From NCBI GenBank assembly GCA_024235755.1, contig JACKLV010000019.1:1-46836 (forward strand): a DNA stretch of 46,836 nt, written 5' to 3'. This stretch comes from Burkholderiales bacterium (GTDB lineage: Bacteria > Pseudomonadota > Gammaproteobacteria > Burkholderiales > Nitrosomonadaceae). A program made the position numbers and the translations under genes. Of the stretch, positions 8,143 to 17,917 are shown one piece after another. The notes below the pieces were generated by a model. It searched no databases. It saw only the letters and a list, made by a program, of their open reading frames with translations, and was not told the origin of the DNA. Every line of letters starts with the position of its first letter. Within the stretch, counting starts at the first letter, position 1.

Positions 8143-9392
8143 TGGTTGATCTCCTGCGTGCCACGATTTCGTATGTCTTCAATAACAGATGTTTTTGTTG
8201 GCAGACTGATAATGAATTCACTACCCCGACCAGGTTCGGATTTAACTTCAATATGCCCGCCCATAGACTGTACAACAGCACGCACGATAGCCAGACCCAA
8301 TCCGGTTCCTTCCATGCGCGTGGTGAAGAATGGTTCAAACAGGCGCTCTTGATGCGCGCTGTCTATACCAGCGCCATCGTCATGAACTGAAAAAATAACG
8401 TTACGGCTTACCAGATCGCAACGGAGAGAGATCACGTCATTCTGAGCGGATGCTTGCACTGCATTTTCAACAAGATTTACCAGCACTCCGCATAGTGCCT
8501 TGCGATCCGTCACCAAACTGGTTCCTTGACTATTGTCATAAAGATTAAAATGCATGCCGGAAAGCTTGATTTGCGGTTCGATGACTTGCTGCAATTCAGT
8601 CAATACAGCGCTGATTGCAACCGATTCCAACGATGCCGTTTCACCTTTTACAAAACGCAGCATATCGCTTGTCAGGTGTTCTAAATGTTTCAATCGTTCA
8701 ATGGTTTTTGCAGCAAACTTCTGGCGCTCTTCCTGGGCCAATGCTTCATTGCCCAGATGTGTGGCATATAATAAAGCCGTTGAAAGCGGTGTACGTAACT
8801 GGTGCGCCAGATTCGCAGCCATCTCCCCCATGGCTGTCAAGCGTTGATTGCGCCTGGCTTGTTCCTGCAAGGCATATGTATCAGTTATATCATGGATCAG
8901 CAAGATCCGCCTGCCGGCGGAGTCTTCAGAACTGCTTTCGATATAAATACGACGTTGGACCTCGTTCTTAAGCAGCGCATCTTGATTAACGAGCCACTCA
9001 TTAGTTATCGCAGTAGATGACAAACGTTCATCGGTGATTTTTTGCCAGGACACACCCACCAAAGGATCGCCCAGTATCAAACTAGCCGCTGGATTGGCTT
9101 GTTCTACACAGGCATCAGCATCCAATGCAATGACACCGCCAGGTAATGCATTCAATAACAAAGCCAGTTTCTGAGATAGCGCTTCTTTCGCCGCCAATTG
9201 CCGATGAAGTTCACCATTGGCCATCGCCAGCTCGTGCGTCAACCGTTCAACCTGTAACTGCAGGTCCTGATAAACGCCCGACAACTGCTCGGAGGCCGCA
9301 TTAAATGCGGCAAATGCAAGTTCCAGCTGCACCTGATCCGTCACAACCGAAGGCAATTCGGCGGCATTCATTTGATTGATATCTCTATTCAA
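8139..9392 (-). CDS. flrB: Flagellar sensor histidine kinase FlrB/FleS
   Basis: This 417-residue soluble histidine kinase is the partner of FlrC. It has no transmembrane helix. An N-terminal coiled coil (about 22-80) is followed by a PAS-like domain (about 80-175), an H-box with His197 (ANLAHQLRTPLS) and a C-terminal ATPase with N-box (LVNLVENAVQAS), DDGAGID and GTGLGLAI. This layout matches FlrB and FleS, which are cytoplasmic and sense assembly state rather than an external ligand. The reading frame overlaps flrC (ATGA-type, four bases), so the two are translated together. The upstream 288 bp to fliF form a divergent promoter region. Confidence 0.9.
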   Translation of the reverse strand: MNRDINQMNAAELPSVVTDQVQLELAFAAFNAASEQLSGVYQDLQLQVERLTHELAMANGELHRQLAAKEALSQKLALLLNALPGGVIALDADACVEQANPAASLILGDPLVGVSWQKITDERLSSTAITNEWLVNQDALLKNEVQRRIYIESSSEDSAGRRILLIHDITDTYALQEQARRNQRLTAMGEMAANLAHQLRTPLSTALLYATHLGNEALAQEERQKFAAKTIERLKHLEHLTSDMLRFVKGETASLESVAISAVLTELQQVIEPQIKLSGMHFNLYDNSQGTSLVTDRKALCGVLVNLVENAVQASAQNDVISLRCDLVSRNVIFSVHDDGAGIDSAHQERLFEPFFTTRMEGTGLGLAIVRAVVQSMGGHIEVKSEPGRGSEFIISLPTKTSVIEDIRNRGTQEINQ

Positions 9393-9580
9393 AATTCAAT
9401 AACAATTGCTGAAGGTGAGGCGCAGCATAGCATTAAGTGGAAGTATTGTTATGACGAGAATAAAACAAACAAATTTGCTTTATTTAAGCATTCAAGAAAA
9501 ATAAGAATTCCTGATAATACATCCGTCGAGATTACAGGTCGGATTGAATTTTATTAATGAAGCGTCAGTCGATTTTTTAA

Positions 9581-9596
9581 CGGCAGAAGACCTGCT
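9581..9596 (+). promoter_or_regulatory. Candidate sigma-54 promoter of the fliF operon
   Basis: The sequence CGGCAGAAGACCTGCT has GG (9582-9583) and GC (9594-9595) separated by exactly ten bases, with GGCA at -24 and CTGCT at -12. It deviates from consensus at the base before GG and at the C of GGCAC. It lies about 85 bp before the fliF start, a suitable distance. FlrC, encoded divergently, would be the expected activator. Confidence 0.45.
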
Positions 9597-9680
9597 AAGC
9601 GTAGGATTATTTGAACCAACAGTAATGCTTAAAAAAATGATTACCAACAAAAACCTTGCGAACTAAGCAGGAGTATATTT

Positions 9681-11408
9681 GTGGCCACGGTACCTAGCGA
9701 AACCAATACAGCAAAAACACCTCAGCCCGGTGCGGCTTCTGTATTAGACAAATTCAATCAATTGCCCAACCAAAAGAAACTGGGATTTATGCTGGCTGCC
9801 GCGGCAAGCATTGCGCTGCTTGCCGGTGCCTGGATGTGGAGTCAGTCACCAGATTACAGGGTACTTTACTCAAATATATCCGACAAGGATGGCGCCGAGA
9901 TTATCAGTGTATTGCAACAGGGAAATGTGCCGTATAAATTTTCACACAACGGCGGCGCAATACTGGTTCCGGGTGATCAGGTGCACGAAGCGCGCATACG
10001 TCTGGCAGGCCAGGGATTACCACGAGGAGGGCTGGTCGGATTTGAACTCATGGAAAATCAGAAATTCGGCATCAGCCAATTTCTCGAACAAGTCAACTAT
10101 CAACGCGCCCTAGAAGGCGAGTTGTCACGATCCGTACAGTCACTTTCTGCAGTACAAAGTGCACGAGTGCACTTGGCCATTTCCAAGCCATCGGTTTTTG
10201 CCAGAGAAAGACAAAAGCCCAGTGTTTCGGTATTACTCAATTTGTATCCAGGCAGAATACTCAGCGAAGAACAGGTCAGTGCCATAGTCCATCTTGTCTC
10301 CAGCAGTATTCCTAATCTGCCCGTTAAAAATGTCACTGTTGTGGATCAGCATGGCAATTTGCTCAGCGGGCAAGAACGCTCCAAAAACGAATCCAAATTC
10401 GACGCCAAACAGTTGGAATATATACATGAACTTGAGAGAAGCTATACACAGCGTATCGAAGCCATATTGTCACCAATCACGGGTACAGCAAATGTACGTG
10501 CTCAAGTCACTGCCGATCTGGATTTTTCCAGAATCGAACGGGCTGAGGAAATTTACCGGCCAAATAATACGGACACTGAAGCGGCGTCGATCCGCAGCCA
10601 GCAAACAATGGAGTCGGTTGCAACCGGCAACAAAATTGACGGCGGTATTCCAGGCGCATTGACCAATCGTCCACCCGAACCGGCAATCGCGCCTATTGAA
10701 ATCAATAATGAAGGCGAAGCCGACGGTATAAAGCCGGAGCCGCTACCGACTGATCAGCGTAAAGAATCGACTATCAACTATGAAGTTGATAAAACGGTCC
10801 AGCACACTCAATTGCCTACCGGTAATATTAAGCGCTTGTCAGCAGCCGTGGTTGTTAATTACCGCAAAACAATTGATGCAGAGGGTAACATCAAGCATGT
10901 ACCACTATCCAGTGAAGAAATTCAGGAAATCAATAAATTGGTCAGAGACGCGATGGGTTTTAATGAAGAACGCGGCGATACTTTAACGGTGACCAATAAT
11001 TTATTTACCGATTCGGATCATGCATTACAGGACACGCCGTTATGGAATGATCCAGAGTTCATTGTACTGGCACAAGAAATTGGAAAACAATTGTTAATTG
11101 CCGCTATTGTATTGTTCTTTTTGTTAAAAATTCTGCGGCCGTTTCTCAGATCATTAACACAAGATCCGGAGCAACAAAAACAAAAAGCTGCGGAATTACC
11201 AAATGGTACGAAAGCCACGGACGCATCGGGACAACCGGTACAACTTGCCGAAGATGGAACACCACTACTAAAAAACCAAACGCATTCTAACGAATTAATC
11301 AGAAAAGAAGCATTTGACAATAATCTTCAGAAGGCCAAGCAATTAGCTAAAGACGAGCCGGCAATTGTTGCCACTGTTGTAAAAGAATGGGTCAATGGCA
11401 ATGGATGA
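9681..11408 (+). CDS. fliF: Flagellar MS-ring protein FliF
   Basis: This 575-residue FliF forms the MS ring in the cytoplasmic membrane, the platform for rotor and export gate. Transmembrane helix 1 (LGFMLAAAASIALLAGAWMW, about 34-53) and helix 2 (LLIAAIVLFFLLKIL) bracket the periplasmic part. The ring-building YscJ/FliF domains include the conserved GLPRGGLVGFELM segment. The C-terminal cytoplasmic tail, which binds FliG, ends in an acidic and helical stretch (EPAIVATVVKEWVNGNG). The start is GTG at 9681 with AGCAGGAG upstream. The 3' end overlaps fliG by 14 bases. The length is typical. Confidence 0.96.
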   Translation: MATVPSETNTAKTPQPGAASVLDKFNQLPNQKKLGFMLAAAASIALLAGAWMWSQSPDYRVLYSNISDKDGAEIISVLQQGNVPYKFSHNGGAILVPGDQVHEARIRLAGQGLPRGGLVGFELMENQKFGISQFLEQVNYQRALEGELSRSVQSLSAVQSARVHLAISKPSVFARERQKPSVSVLLNLYPGRILSEEQVSAIVHLVSSSIPNLPVKNVTVVDQHGNLLSGQERSKNESKFDAKQLEYIHELERSYTQRIEAILSPITGTANVRAQVTADLDFSRIERAEEIYRPNNTDTEAASIRSQQTMESVATGNKIDGGIPGALTNRPPEPAIAPIEINNEGEADGIKPEPLPTDQRKESTINYEVDKTVQHTQLPTGNIKRLSAAVVVNYRKTIDAEGNIKHVPLSSEEIQEINKLVRDAMGFNEERGDTLTVTNNLFTDSDHALQDTPLWNDPEFIVLAQEIGKQLLIAAIVLFFLLKILRPFLRSLTQDPEQQKQKAAELPNGTKATDASGQPVQLAEDGTPLLKNQTHSNELIRKEAFDNNLQKAKQLAKDEPAIVATVVKEWVNGNG

Positions 11409-12396
11409 TTTAGGTTTAAAAAAGAGCGCGATATTGCTTATGTCGCTCGGTGAAGATGAAGCAGCCTCGGTTTTTAAATTTTTGTCCCCCAAAGAGGTTC
11501 AAAAACTTGGCAGCGCCATGTCCAGTCTGAGCAACATCACTCAAAGTGAAATCGAAAACGTAATTGAAGAATTTAACACTCAAGCAAATGGAAAAACCGC
11601 ATTGGGCCAAGGGGCAAGTGAATATATCCGCAAGGTATTAACCAATGCATTGGGTGATGAAAAGGCGGCGAATCTCATTGACCGAATACTACATGGCGGT
11701 GACACCAGCGGAATCGAAGGGTTGAAGTGGATGGATGCACCCTCTGTTGTTGAGCTTATCAAGAACGAGCATCCGCAGATCATAGCCACTATCCTGGTAC
11801 ATCTTGAACGGGATCATGCCAGCGAAATACTCAGTCTTTTTACCGAACGCCTGCGCAACGATACATTATTACGCATTGCAACTCTGGACAGCATCCAACC
11901 CGATGCATTGCGGGAACTCAATGACGTGCTGACCAAGTTGCTGTCAGGCAGTAATAATATTCGTAAGGCGCCAATGGGTGGCGTCCGCGCTGCGGCGGAA
12001 ATACTGAACTTTGTGCCCTCAGTTCAGGAAACCAGCGTCATCGATAATATCAGACAATACGACGAAGAACTGGCACAGCAGATTATGGATGAAATGTTTG
12101 TGTTCGATAACCTGGTGGATATCGATGATCAGGGCATCCAACTGTTACTTAGGGAAGTTCAGTCGGAATCTCTGGTTATTGCGCTCAAAGGTGCGCAAGA
12201 AGAAATCCGCAATAAAATTTTCAAAAATATGTCTAAGCGAGCTGTTGAATCACTGAAGGAAGACATAGAAAGCAGAGGACCTGTGCGTGTATCTGAAGTA
12301 GAGGCAGAACAAAAAGAAATACTCAAGGTACTGCGTCAACTGGCCGAAAGCGGACAGATTGCTTTAGGTGGCAAAGGAGATGACAGTTATATCTAA
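11395..12396 (+). CDS. fliG: Flagellar motor switch protein FliG
   Basis: This 333-residue FliG is the rotor protein that links the MS ring to FliM and interacts with the stator. The middle-domain motif EHPQIIATILVHL (EHPQ) and the C-terminal torque helix region are seen. The latter has charged residues in RDVQSESLVIALKGA-like form (LREVQSESLVIALKGAQEEIRNKIFKNMSKRA). The N-terminal domain AILLMSLGEDEAASVFKFL binds FliF. The start at 11395 overlaps fliF; a second ATG at 11401 (MDDLGLKK) is equally good. It is the second gene of the fliF-K operon. Confidence 0.96.
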   Translation: MAMDDLGLKKSAILLMSLGEDEAASVFKFLSPKEVQKLGSAMSSLSNITQSEIENVIEEFNTQANGKTALGQGASEYIRKVLTNALGDEKAANLIDRILHGGDTSGIEGLKWMDAPSVVELIKNEHPQIIATILVHLERDHASEILSLFTERLRNDTLLRIATLDSIQPDALRELNDVLTKLLSGSNNIRKAPMGGVRAAAEILNFVPSVQETSVIDNIRQYDEELAQQIMDEMFVFDNLVDIDDQGIQLLLREVQSESLVIALKGAQEEIRNKIFKNMSKRAVESLKEDIESRGPVRVSEVEAEQKEILKVLRQLAESGQIALGGKGDDSYI

Positions 12397-12499
12397 CCTA
12401 CGTCGCACGGCATTGTGTCGATTATTTTACCTAATTTACTCATACTGTTTTCGTTGAACAGCATGCCACTTACCTAAGACCAAAACCGGAATCATTCAG

Positions 12500-13213
12500 A
12501 TGAATACAACCACTGTCATTCCGAAAGCAAAGCTGACATCCTGTGAACGCTGGAAGCTGGATTCTTTTGATATACCCAGCACAGAAGCATCCATTAAGAA
12601 CCAGCAGTCGAGTAATTCAGCCCAGGATTCTGACAAGTCTGCCGCAGCACAAGAAATCGAAACTTTAGCTCAGGCAGCAAAAGAAGACGGCCTCAAACAA
12701 GGCTATGAGGAAGGCTACAAAAATGGTTTTCAGGAAGGTCAGAATAATGGTTATCTGGAAGGAAGGCAACAGGGCGAATCGGAAATTCAAGCAGAACTCA
12801 ATCAAGTCAATTCAGTATTTAATAATCTGAACGAACAGATTCAGTCAATTGAACAGCAGATAGCACAAGACATTTTGACACTCGCAATTAACCTAGCCAA
12901 AAAAATGATCACACAGGCACTTACTGTACATCCTGAACTAATCCTGCCTATTGTTCAGGAAGCGGCTAGCCATCTGCAGGGTTCAGAACATCGTTTGCGC
13001 CTTTTTCTCAACCCAGAAGATGCAAAAATCATCCGACAGTACCTCGTCGAACAATCGTCACAAGAAAACTGGATCATTCATGAAGATACGCATCAGGAAC
13101 GAGGCGGTTGTCGTCTTGAGGCAGGCGGAAGCGAAATAGACGCCAGCATGGAGATGCGGTGGCAACGTGTACTGACAGCCATTGGTCAAACTGATGATTG
13201 GATCGATCAATAA
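12500..13213 (+). CDS. fliH: Flagellar export apparatus protein FliH
   Basis: This 237-residue FliH is the regulator and stator of the export ATPase FliI. The N-terminus is variable. A run of glycine-spaced helix repeats (GLKQGYEEGYKNGFQEGQNNGYLEGRQQGESE, about 73-103, quoted here only as a pattern of G-x3-G steps) is the hallmark GxxxG segment of FliH. The C-terminal FliH/HrpE domain (about 120-230) follows. A 103-bp gap after fliG is the largest within this operon; no promoter was recognised there. The 3' end overlaps the possible upstream starts of fliI. Confidence 0.92.
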   Translation: MNTTTVIPKAKLTSCERWKLDSFDIPSTEASIKNQQSSNSAQDSDKSAAAQEIETLAQAAKEDGLKQGYEEGYKNGFQEGQNNGYLEGRQQGESEIQAELNQVNSVFNNLNEQIQSIEQQIAQDILTLAINLAKKMITQALTVHPELILPIVQEAASHLQGSEHRLRLFLNPEDAKIIRQYLVEQSSQENWIIHEDTHQERGGCRLEAGGSEIDASMEMRWQRVLTAIGQTDDWIDQ

Positions 13214-14618
13214 TTTTCAAATGCTCAATCATCATGAAAACTGGCGCAATTATCTAGAGAATTGCAGTCAACTCGTTACAGCGTCAAAACCGGCTTTGCT
13301 GAATGGAACCATCACACGCGTTACTGGTTTGGTTATGGAAGCAACCGGACTTAAACTGGCAATTGGCAGCAGCTGCACCATTTTTTTACCTAATGGTAAC
13401 AATGTGTCCGCGGAAGTCGTCGGATTCTCGGATGAACGCCTGTTTTTAATGCCAACCAGTGAGATTTTTGGATTGACACCCGGTGCAAAAGTAATACCAA
13501 CCGAAGTCATGGCTGAGCCGCCTGAAATTAGAAAAAAACAGCACCCACGAAGACGCGCTGCTGATCAGACAAAGCACGTCAACGTTGGCGAAGGGCTGCT
13601 TGGTCGTGTGCTCAACGGACTCGGCGAGCCGCTTGATCATTTAGGTTTAATAGAAACCGAAAAAAGCGTTCCACTGTATAGCAGGCCATTTAATCCATTG
13701 GAGCGGACGCCTGTTTCTCAGCCACTTGACGTAGGTGTGCGAGCAATCAATACACTATTAACCGTTGGCCGAGGACAACGCATGGGCCTGTTCGCCGGCA
13801 GCGGCGTCGGCAAAAGCGTACTTCTGGGCATGATGGCACGTTACACTGCCGCAGATGTCATTGTCGTCGGCTTAATTGGAGAACGGGGACGCGAAGTAAA
13901 AGAATTTATTGAAAATATACTGGGACACGAAGGCCTTGCACGTTCGGTAGTTGTCGCAGCACCCGCAGACACATCGCCGCTGCTTAGGCTTCAAGGCGCA
14001 GCCTATGCCACTGCAATCGCAGAGTTTTTCCGTGATGAAGGCAAGCATGTTTTGCTGATTATGGACTCGCTGACACGCTATGCCATGGCGCAAAGAGAGA
14101 TCTCACTGGCAATCGGCGAACCACCCGCCACAAAAGGGTATCCACCATCGGTATTTGCGCGACTGCCTCAACTGGTCGAACGTGCAGGTAATGGCAAACA
14201 TAACAGCGGCTCCATTACTGCTTTTTATACTGTGCTTACCGAAGGGGATGATCACAATGACCCAATAGCCGACAGTGCACGCGCCATTCTAGACGGACAT
14301 ATTGTGCTTTCGCGCCGATTGGCCGAATCCGGTCATTATCCGGCAATCGATATTGAAGCGTCCATCAGCCGTGTCATGACCAACATTGTATCGATGGAAC
14401 ACCTCGAAACAGCAAGAAAATTTAAAAGTATTTACTCACATTACCAGCGCAACCATGACTTGGTCAGTGTCGGCGCTTATGTTTCGGGCTCCGATCCGGC
14501 ACTGGATCATGCCATTAAAATTTATCCGATGCTAAGCCATTTTTTGCAGCAAGGCATGACGCAACAAGAAAATTACGATGACAGTGTTAGAAACTTGTTT
14601 GCACTCTTCAATACTTAA
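13194..14618 (+). CDS. fliI: Flagellum-specific export ATPase FliI
   Basis: This ATPase energises export of flagellar substrates at the cytoplasmic face of the export gate. Walker A is GLFAGSGVGKS, Walker B is HVLLIMDSLTRYA, and the conserved export-ATPase segments GERGREV and EPPATKGYPPS are present. The beta-barrel domain near the N-terminus (ITRVTGLVMEATGL) is also typical. The start is not settled. TTG 13182, ATG 13194 and ATG 13221 are in frame, and none has a strong ribosome site. ATG 13194 overlaps fliH, which would suit translational coupling, while ATG 13221 gives the N-terminus closest to known FliI. With the start used here it has 474 residues. Confidence 0.95.
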   Translation: MIGSINNFQMLNHHENWRNYLENCSQLVTASKPALLNGTITRVTGLVMEATGLKLAIGSSCTIFLPNGNNVSAEVVGFSDERLFLMPTSEIFGLTPGAKVIPTEVMAEPPEIRKKQHPRRRAADQTKHVNVGEGLLGRVLNGLGEPLDHLGLIETEKSVPLYSRPFNPLERTPVSQPLDVGVRAINTLLTVGRGQRMGLFAGSGVGKSVLLGMMARYTAADVIVVGLIGERGREVKEFIENILGHEGLARSVVVAAPADTSPLLRLQGAAYATAIAEFFRDEGKHVLLIMDSLTRYAMAQREISLAIGEPPATKGYPPSVFARLPQLVERAGNGKHNSGSITAFYTVLTEGDDHNDPIADSARAILDGHIVLSRRLAESGHYPAIDIEASISRVMTNIVSMEHLETARKFKSIYSHYQRNHDLVSVGAYVSGSDPALDHAIKIYPMLSHFLQQGMTQQENYDDSVRNLFALFNT

Positions 14619-14645
14619 GACAACCAGTAACGAAACGAGTCGCTC

Positions 14646-15101
14646 ATGCCGGATACGCCATCATTGAAAAAACTGCTGGATCTTGCGCAAAAACAAAGTG
14701 ATGATTCGGCGAAAAATTTGGGAAGGTTGAATTATCAACATCTGGAAGCTGAAAGAAAGCTTAATTTATTATTACAGTACCGGCAAAGTTATCAAGATCG
14801 TTTGCAAAATGCCATACAAAGCGGTATCGGACATGTTGAATGGCAAAATTTCATCACATTTATCAATAAGCTTGACAATGCCATTTCTGAACAACGGTTA
14901 GCAGTCGAATACACAGAAAACAACCGCAAAATTGGCAACGACGAATATTTATCCTGTCAGCGTAAACTGAACACCTACACCACATTAGTTCAGCGTCACC
15001 AAGAATCAGAGAATATACGACAAAATAAAATAGAACAAAAAATACTCGACGAATTTACCAGCAACCGCCTTGCACGCAATAATTCAAACGCCAATAAATG
15101 A
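14646..15101 (+). CDS. fliJ: Flagellar export chaperone FliJ
   Basis: This 151-residue FliJ forms the coiled-coil stalk at the centre of the FliI hexamer and escorts chaperones. The whole protein is predicted helical with heptad-like spacing of hydrophobic residues. The N-terminal LKKLLDLAQKQSDDSAKNLG and C-terminal KIEQKILDEFTSNRLAR segments fit the family. Assignment rests on length, helical character and position between fliI and fliK, since FliJ is weakly conserved in sequence. Confidence 0.85.
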   Translation: MPDTPSLKKLLDLAQKQSDDSAKNLGRLNYQHLEAERKLNLLLQYRQSYQDRLQNAIQSGIGHVEWQNFITFINKLDNAISEQRLAVEYTENNRKIGNDEYLSCQRKLNTYTTLVQRHQESENIRQNKIEQKILDEFTSNRLARNNSNANK

Positions 15102-15165
15102 GCGATACACAACCACTACTTGGCATAAACATTGCTTTATTTAAAATGAAATACCAACAATTTTG

Positions 15166-16566
15166 ATGAGACCAACTATGTTAAATTCACTCCTTCCTGC
15201 ACAAATACAGATTCAGACAAAGCAACCCACAATCAATAGTAACGATTTGACACGTATCAATGAATCAAACAAAACTGAAGGAAAACAATTTGACAATGTG
15301 CTGGCGCGCGAAATGGCAGATAAAAAGCAAACACCAACTGAACGCAGCGCAGGAGATAAAAGTAACACCAATGCAAAATCAGAGGGCAGCACCGAAGACA
15401 AATCCAATACACCGAACGAAACCGGTGATTCAAATAGCGGCAACACAACCGAATCATCCGTTCAAACGAAACCAAACAATGAACGGGAATCAAGTCAAAA
15501 AAACGAGGCAAATCAGATCGGAATAACGGAAAACAGTGCCAGTAATACAATCATACCGCCGCCCCAGGTAGCAACCGCACCTGGACTGTCATCTAATCAG
15601 TCAGGCCTGTATGCAAATAACGCAAACCTGATACAGGCTCCAGTCATCGCTTCGGACCATTTGCTGTCTCAACCGGAGCTATTGCAGAATGCTAAGCACA
15701 GTTTGCCGACAAATCAAAACTCATGGCAACTGTTACAGACGGCGGATAATTCTGCCGGTGACGGCAAAATATTGCCGCCCGCATTCAACCCTTCTGGTAA
15801 TTTCCTGGAAAACAATGGCTTACGGAAGTCAGCATACCTCACGAATATTATTAATAACGGAAGTACGCCGCAGTTTTCTATTGATGCAAAACAAAATCCG
15901 ATTGGAAGCCAGGACTTGTGGCAATTATTGCAAGCGGCAAATTTTACCGGTAATGACAAAATTTCAGAATTGTCTGCAAATACCGGCCAAGATTCTTCAG
16001 TTCGGTTTTTTGAACCCGGCTCACTGCTCCAGGCTGACTCCGATACAATGTTCCAATCCGGTTTGAATAATTTATCTCAAACGCTTTCTCAAACCACTTC
16101 GCATGCAGCAGTTTCTCAGCATATCGATCTTGATGCTCCCATCGGACAGCCCAAATGGAATGGTGAATTTGCCCAAAAAATCGTTTGGCTCGCCAACCAT
16201 CAGCACCAGTTTGCAGAGCTTCGACTGAATCCAGCCCACCTCGGCCCAGTGGAGATCATGTTAAGTCTGACAAATGATAATGGCACCCAAGCCTCAGCTC
16301 AATTTGTATCACCACATTTGGCTGTACGCGAGGCGATAGAAGCGGCCTTGCCCAGGTTACGTGAATTAATGGCGGAAAGCGGCATTCAACTTGGCGATGT
16401 CATGGTCGGAGCTGAATCATTCCAACAGCAGGATAGAGGTGAGCAGCAGGCAAATCAGTCAAACAGAGACACGCGCATAGTTAACACGCACAATAACTCT
16501 GACACAAACAGGGAAAGCACGATTGCCATTGGCAGACACAATGGCATCGTCAATACATTCGCTTAA
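15166..16566 (+). CDS. fliK: Flagellar hook-length control protein FliK
   Basis: This protein of about 466 residues acts as the molecular ruler for the hook and switches export specificity. The N-terminal two thirds is low-complexity (Asn, Ser, Thr, Gln), as usual for the ruler. The C-terminal hook-length domain is clear: LRLNPAHLGPVEIMLSL, then PRLRELMAESGIQLGDVMV, near residues 345-430. The ruler contains a duplicated segment, WQLLQTADNSAGDGKI and WQLLQAANFTGNDKI, about 66 residues apart. The start at 15166 is one choice; ATG 15178 has GAGA seven bases upstream and may be real. It is the last gene of the fliF-K operon. Confidence 0.9.
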   Translation: MRPTMLNSLLPAQIQIQTKQPTINSNDLTRINESNKTEGKQFDNVLAREMADKKQTPTERSAGDKSNTNAKSEGSTEDKSNTPNETGDSNSGNTTESSVQTKPNNERESSQKNEANQIGITENSASNTIIPPPQVATAPGLSSNQSGLYANNANLIQAPVIASDHLLSQPELLQNAKHSLPTNQNSWQLLQTADNSAGDGKILPPAFNPSGNFLENNGLRKSAYLTNIINNGSTPQFSIDAKQNPIGSQDLWQLLQAANFTGNDKISELSANTGQDSSVRFFEPGSLLQADSDTMFQSGLNNLSQTLSQTTSHAAVSQHIDLDAPIGQPKWNGEFAQKIVWLANHQHQFAELRLNPAHLGPVEIMLSLTNDNGTQASAQFVSPHLAVREAIEAALPRLRELMAESGIQLGDVMVGAESFQQQDRGEQQANQSNRDTRIVNTHNNSDTNRESTIAIGRHNGIVNTFA

Positions 16567-16685
16567 TCGTTTAGCAAGCTGTTGAGAAGATTTTATGGTT
16601 ATTGGTGTAAGAAAACTCTATCAACCATGAATTGATGATCAGTATTGTCACTTGTGAAAAACACAAAGCATCTCTAAAATAATTT

Positions 16686-17903
16686 TTATAATTGTGTACT
16701 GAAGGCAAATACACCACCATTAGCAGTCTGTACAACAAATCCGTCAGGAATGCGCTGCGGGCGCGATAAAATAGCACTGCCATCAGTCGCTGCCCGTGCC
16801 AACACAACACCATCATAATTTCTCAGTATATTGACATAACCTTTATCATCACCAATCACAACAACATGGCCGGCTACCAAAGGTGCGGTTAAATTTTTAC
16901 TGCCCAGCCGGACTTGCTTCCACATACCGGCGCCACTACGTTTGTCATAGGCAGCCAACACACCATTATCCTCAGCAACATAAACATAATCACTGTCCAT
17001 TGCCAATCCCGCATTACTGGATGATTCACGTGTCCAGATCTGTGTTCCATCGATAATTTGAAAGCACCCCACTCGCCCCTGATAGGCAACGGCACAAATC
17101 AAACGATCATCGAAAGCCGGAGAACTAGTAATATCAGTCATTCGCTCTAGTTCGGTTACACCTCGCGGTTGTGACACCACAGCTTCCCAACCTACATTTC
17201 CGGTAAACAGACTCATTCCCACCATTTTACCGCCGGCAAATCCGGCAAATACAGCGCCTTGCGTAATGGCCACACCCGCTGAACTACGTACTGTCAGGGC
17301 TGGTGTTGCACCTTGAAAAAACCACTCGCGATTGCCGTCTAGCGCATCAAGACCATAAACCCGCCCATCTGTCGTACGCACAACAACTATATTATCCTTA
17401 ATCTGAGGAGGCCCCAGAATTTCACTGCTAACTTGTGCTTTCCATAATGAATGACCGGATTCATTGAAGGCGAATATTTCACCTTTCGATGTTCCTACCA
17501 GTATCATACCCTCCCCAATTCCAACACCAGCAGAAAATAGATTATTAGTTTTAACTTCCCATATTTCCTCGCCTGTCTTCGAGTTCAGTTTGGTCAACCG
17601 CCCCTTCTCGTCAGCCACATAAACGGCATTATTTTCATAGGCAACCAGAAAACGGGCCATATCACTGTCACCCACGCGGCTTTTCCAGAGCATTGGAATT
17701 TCATCTAGTGCTTTTAATGCTTCCAATTCCGCTTCATCAATGACTTCTTTTTCTTCGCCCTCAAAAAGCTCAGCAATTTGATATCCCAGCGAATCGAACA
17801 TACGAGGGTCAAACGGTAGCGGCAGGTTACTACATCCACTTATTTGGAACGCGAGCAATAAAGCCCATATTGATCCACTTCGTCCTAGCACACCGATTCT
17901 CAA
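16686..17903 (-). CDS. bamB: Outer membrane assembly lipoprotein BamB
   Basis: This 405-residue lipoprotein of the BAM complex helps insert beta-barrel proteins into the outer membrane. The lipobox is FQISGCS near residue 24, after a hydrophobic signal. The rest is a series of PQQ-type beta-propeller repeats with the pattern V-Y-A-x-D-x-x-G-x-L-x-A-L-x-x-x-T-G-x-x-x-W (for example LTKLNSKTGEEIWEVKT and VYGLDALDGNREWFF). It follows yfgM by 14 bp. The start is TTG at 17903, or GTG at 17891; neither has a strong ribosome site. In many proteobacteria der follows bamB; here the next gene is the convergent fliK. Confidence 0.93.
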   Translation of the reverse strand: MRIGVLGRSGSIWALLLAFQISGCSNLPLPFDPRMFDSLGYQIAELFEGEEKEVIDEAELEALKALDEIPMLWKSRVGDSDMARFLVAYENNAVYVADEKGRLTKLNSKTGEEIWEVKTNNLFSAGVGIGEGMILVGTSKGEIFAFNESGHSLWKAQVSSEILGPPQIKDNIVVVRTTDGRVYGLDALDGNREWFFQGATPALTVRSSAGVAITQGAVFAGFAGGKMVGMSLFTGNVGWEAVVSQPRGVTELERMTDITSSPAFDDRLICAVAYQGRVGCFQIIDGTQIWTRESSSNAGLAMDSDYVYVAEDNGVLAAYDKRSGAGMWKQVRLGSKNLTAPLVAGHVVVIGDDKGYVNILRNYDGVVLARAATDGSAILSRPQRIPDGFVVQTANGGVFAFSTQL

Positions 17904-17917
17904 TACTATGCGATTGA

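Noticed and set aside
9372..9557. Plus-strand 61-codon frame between flrB and fliF
   Set aside because: It begins inside flrB on the other strand, has a low-complexity translation and lies in the divergent promoter region.
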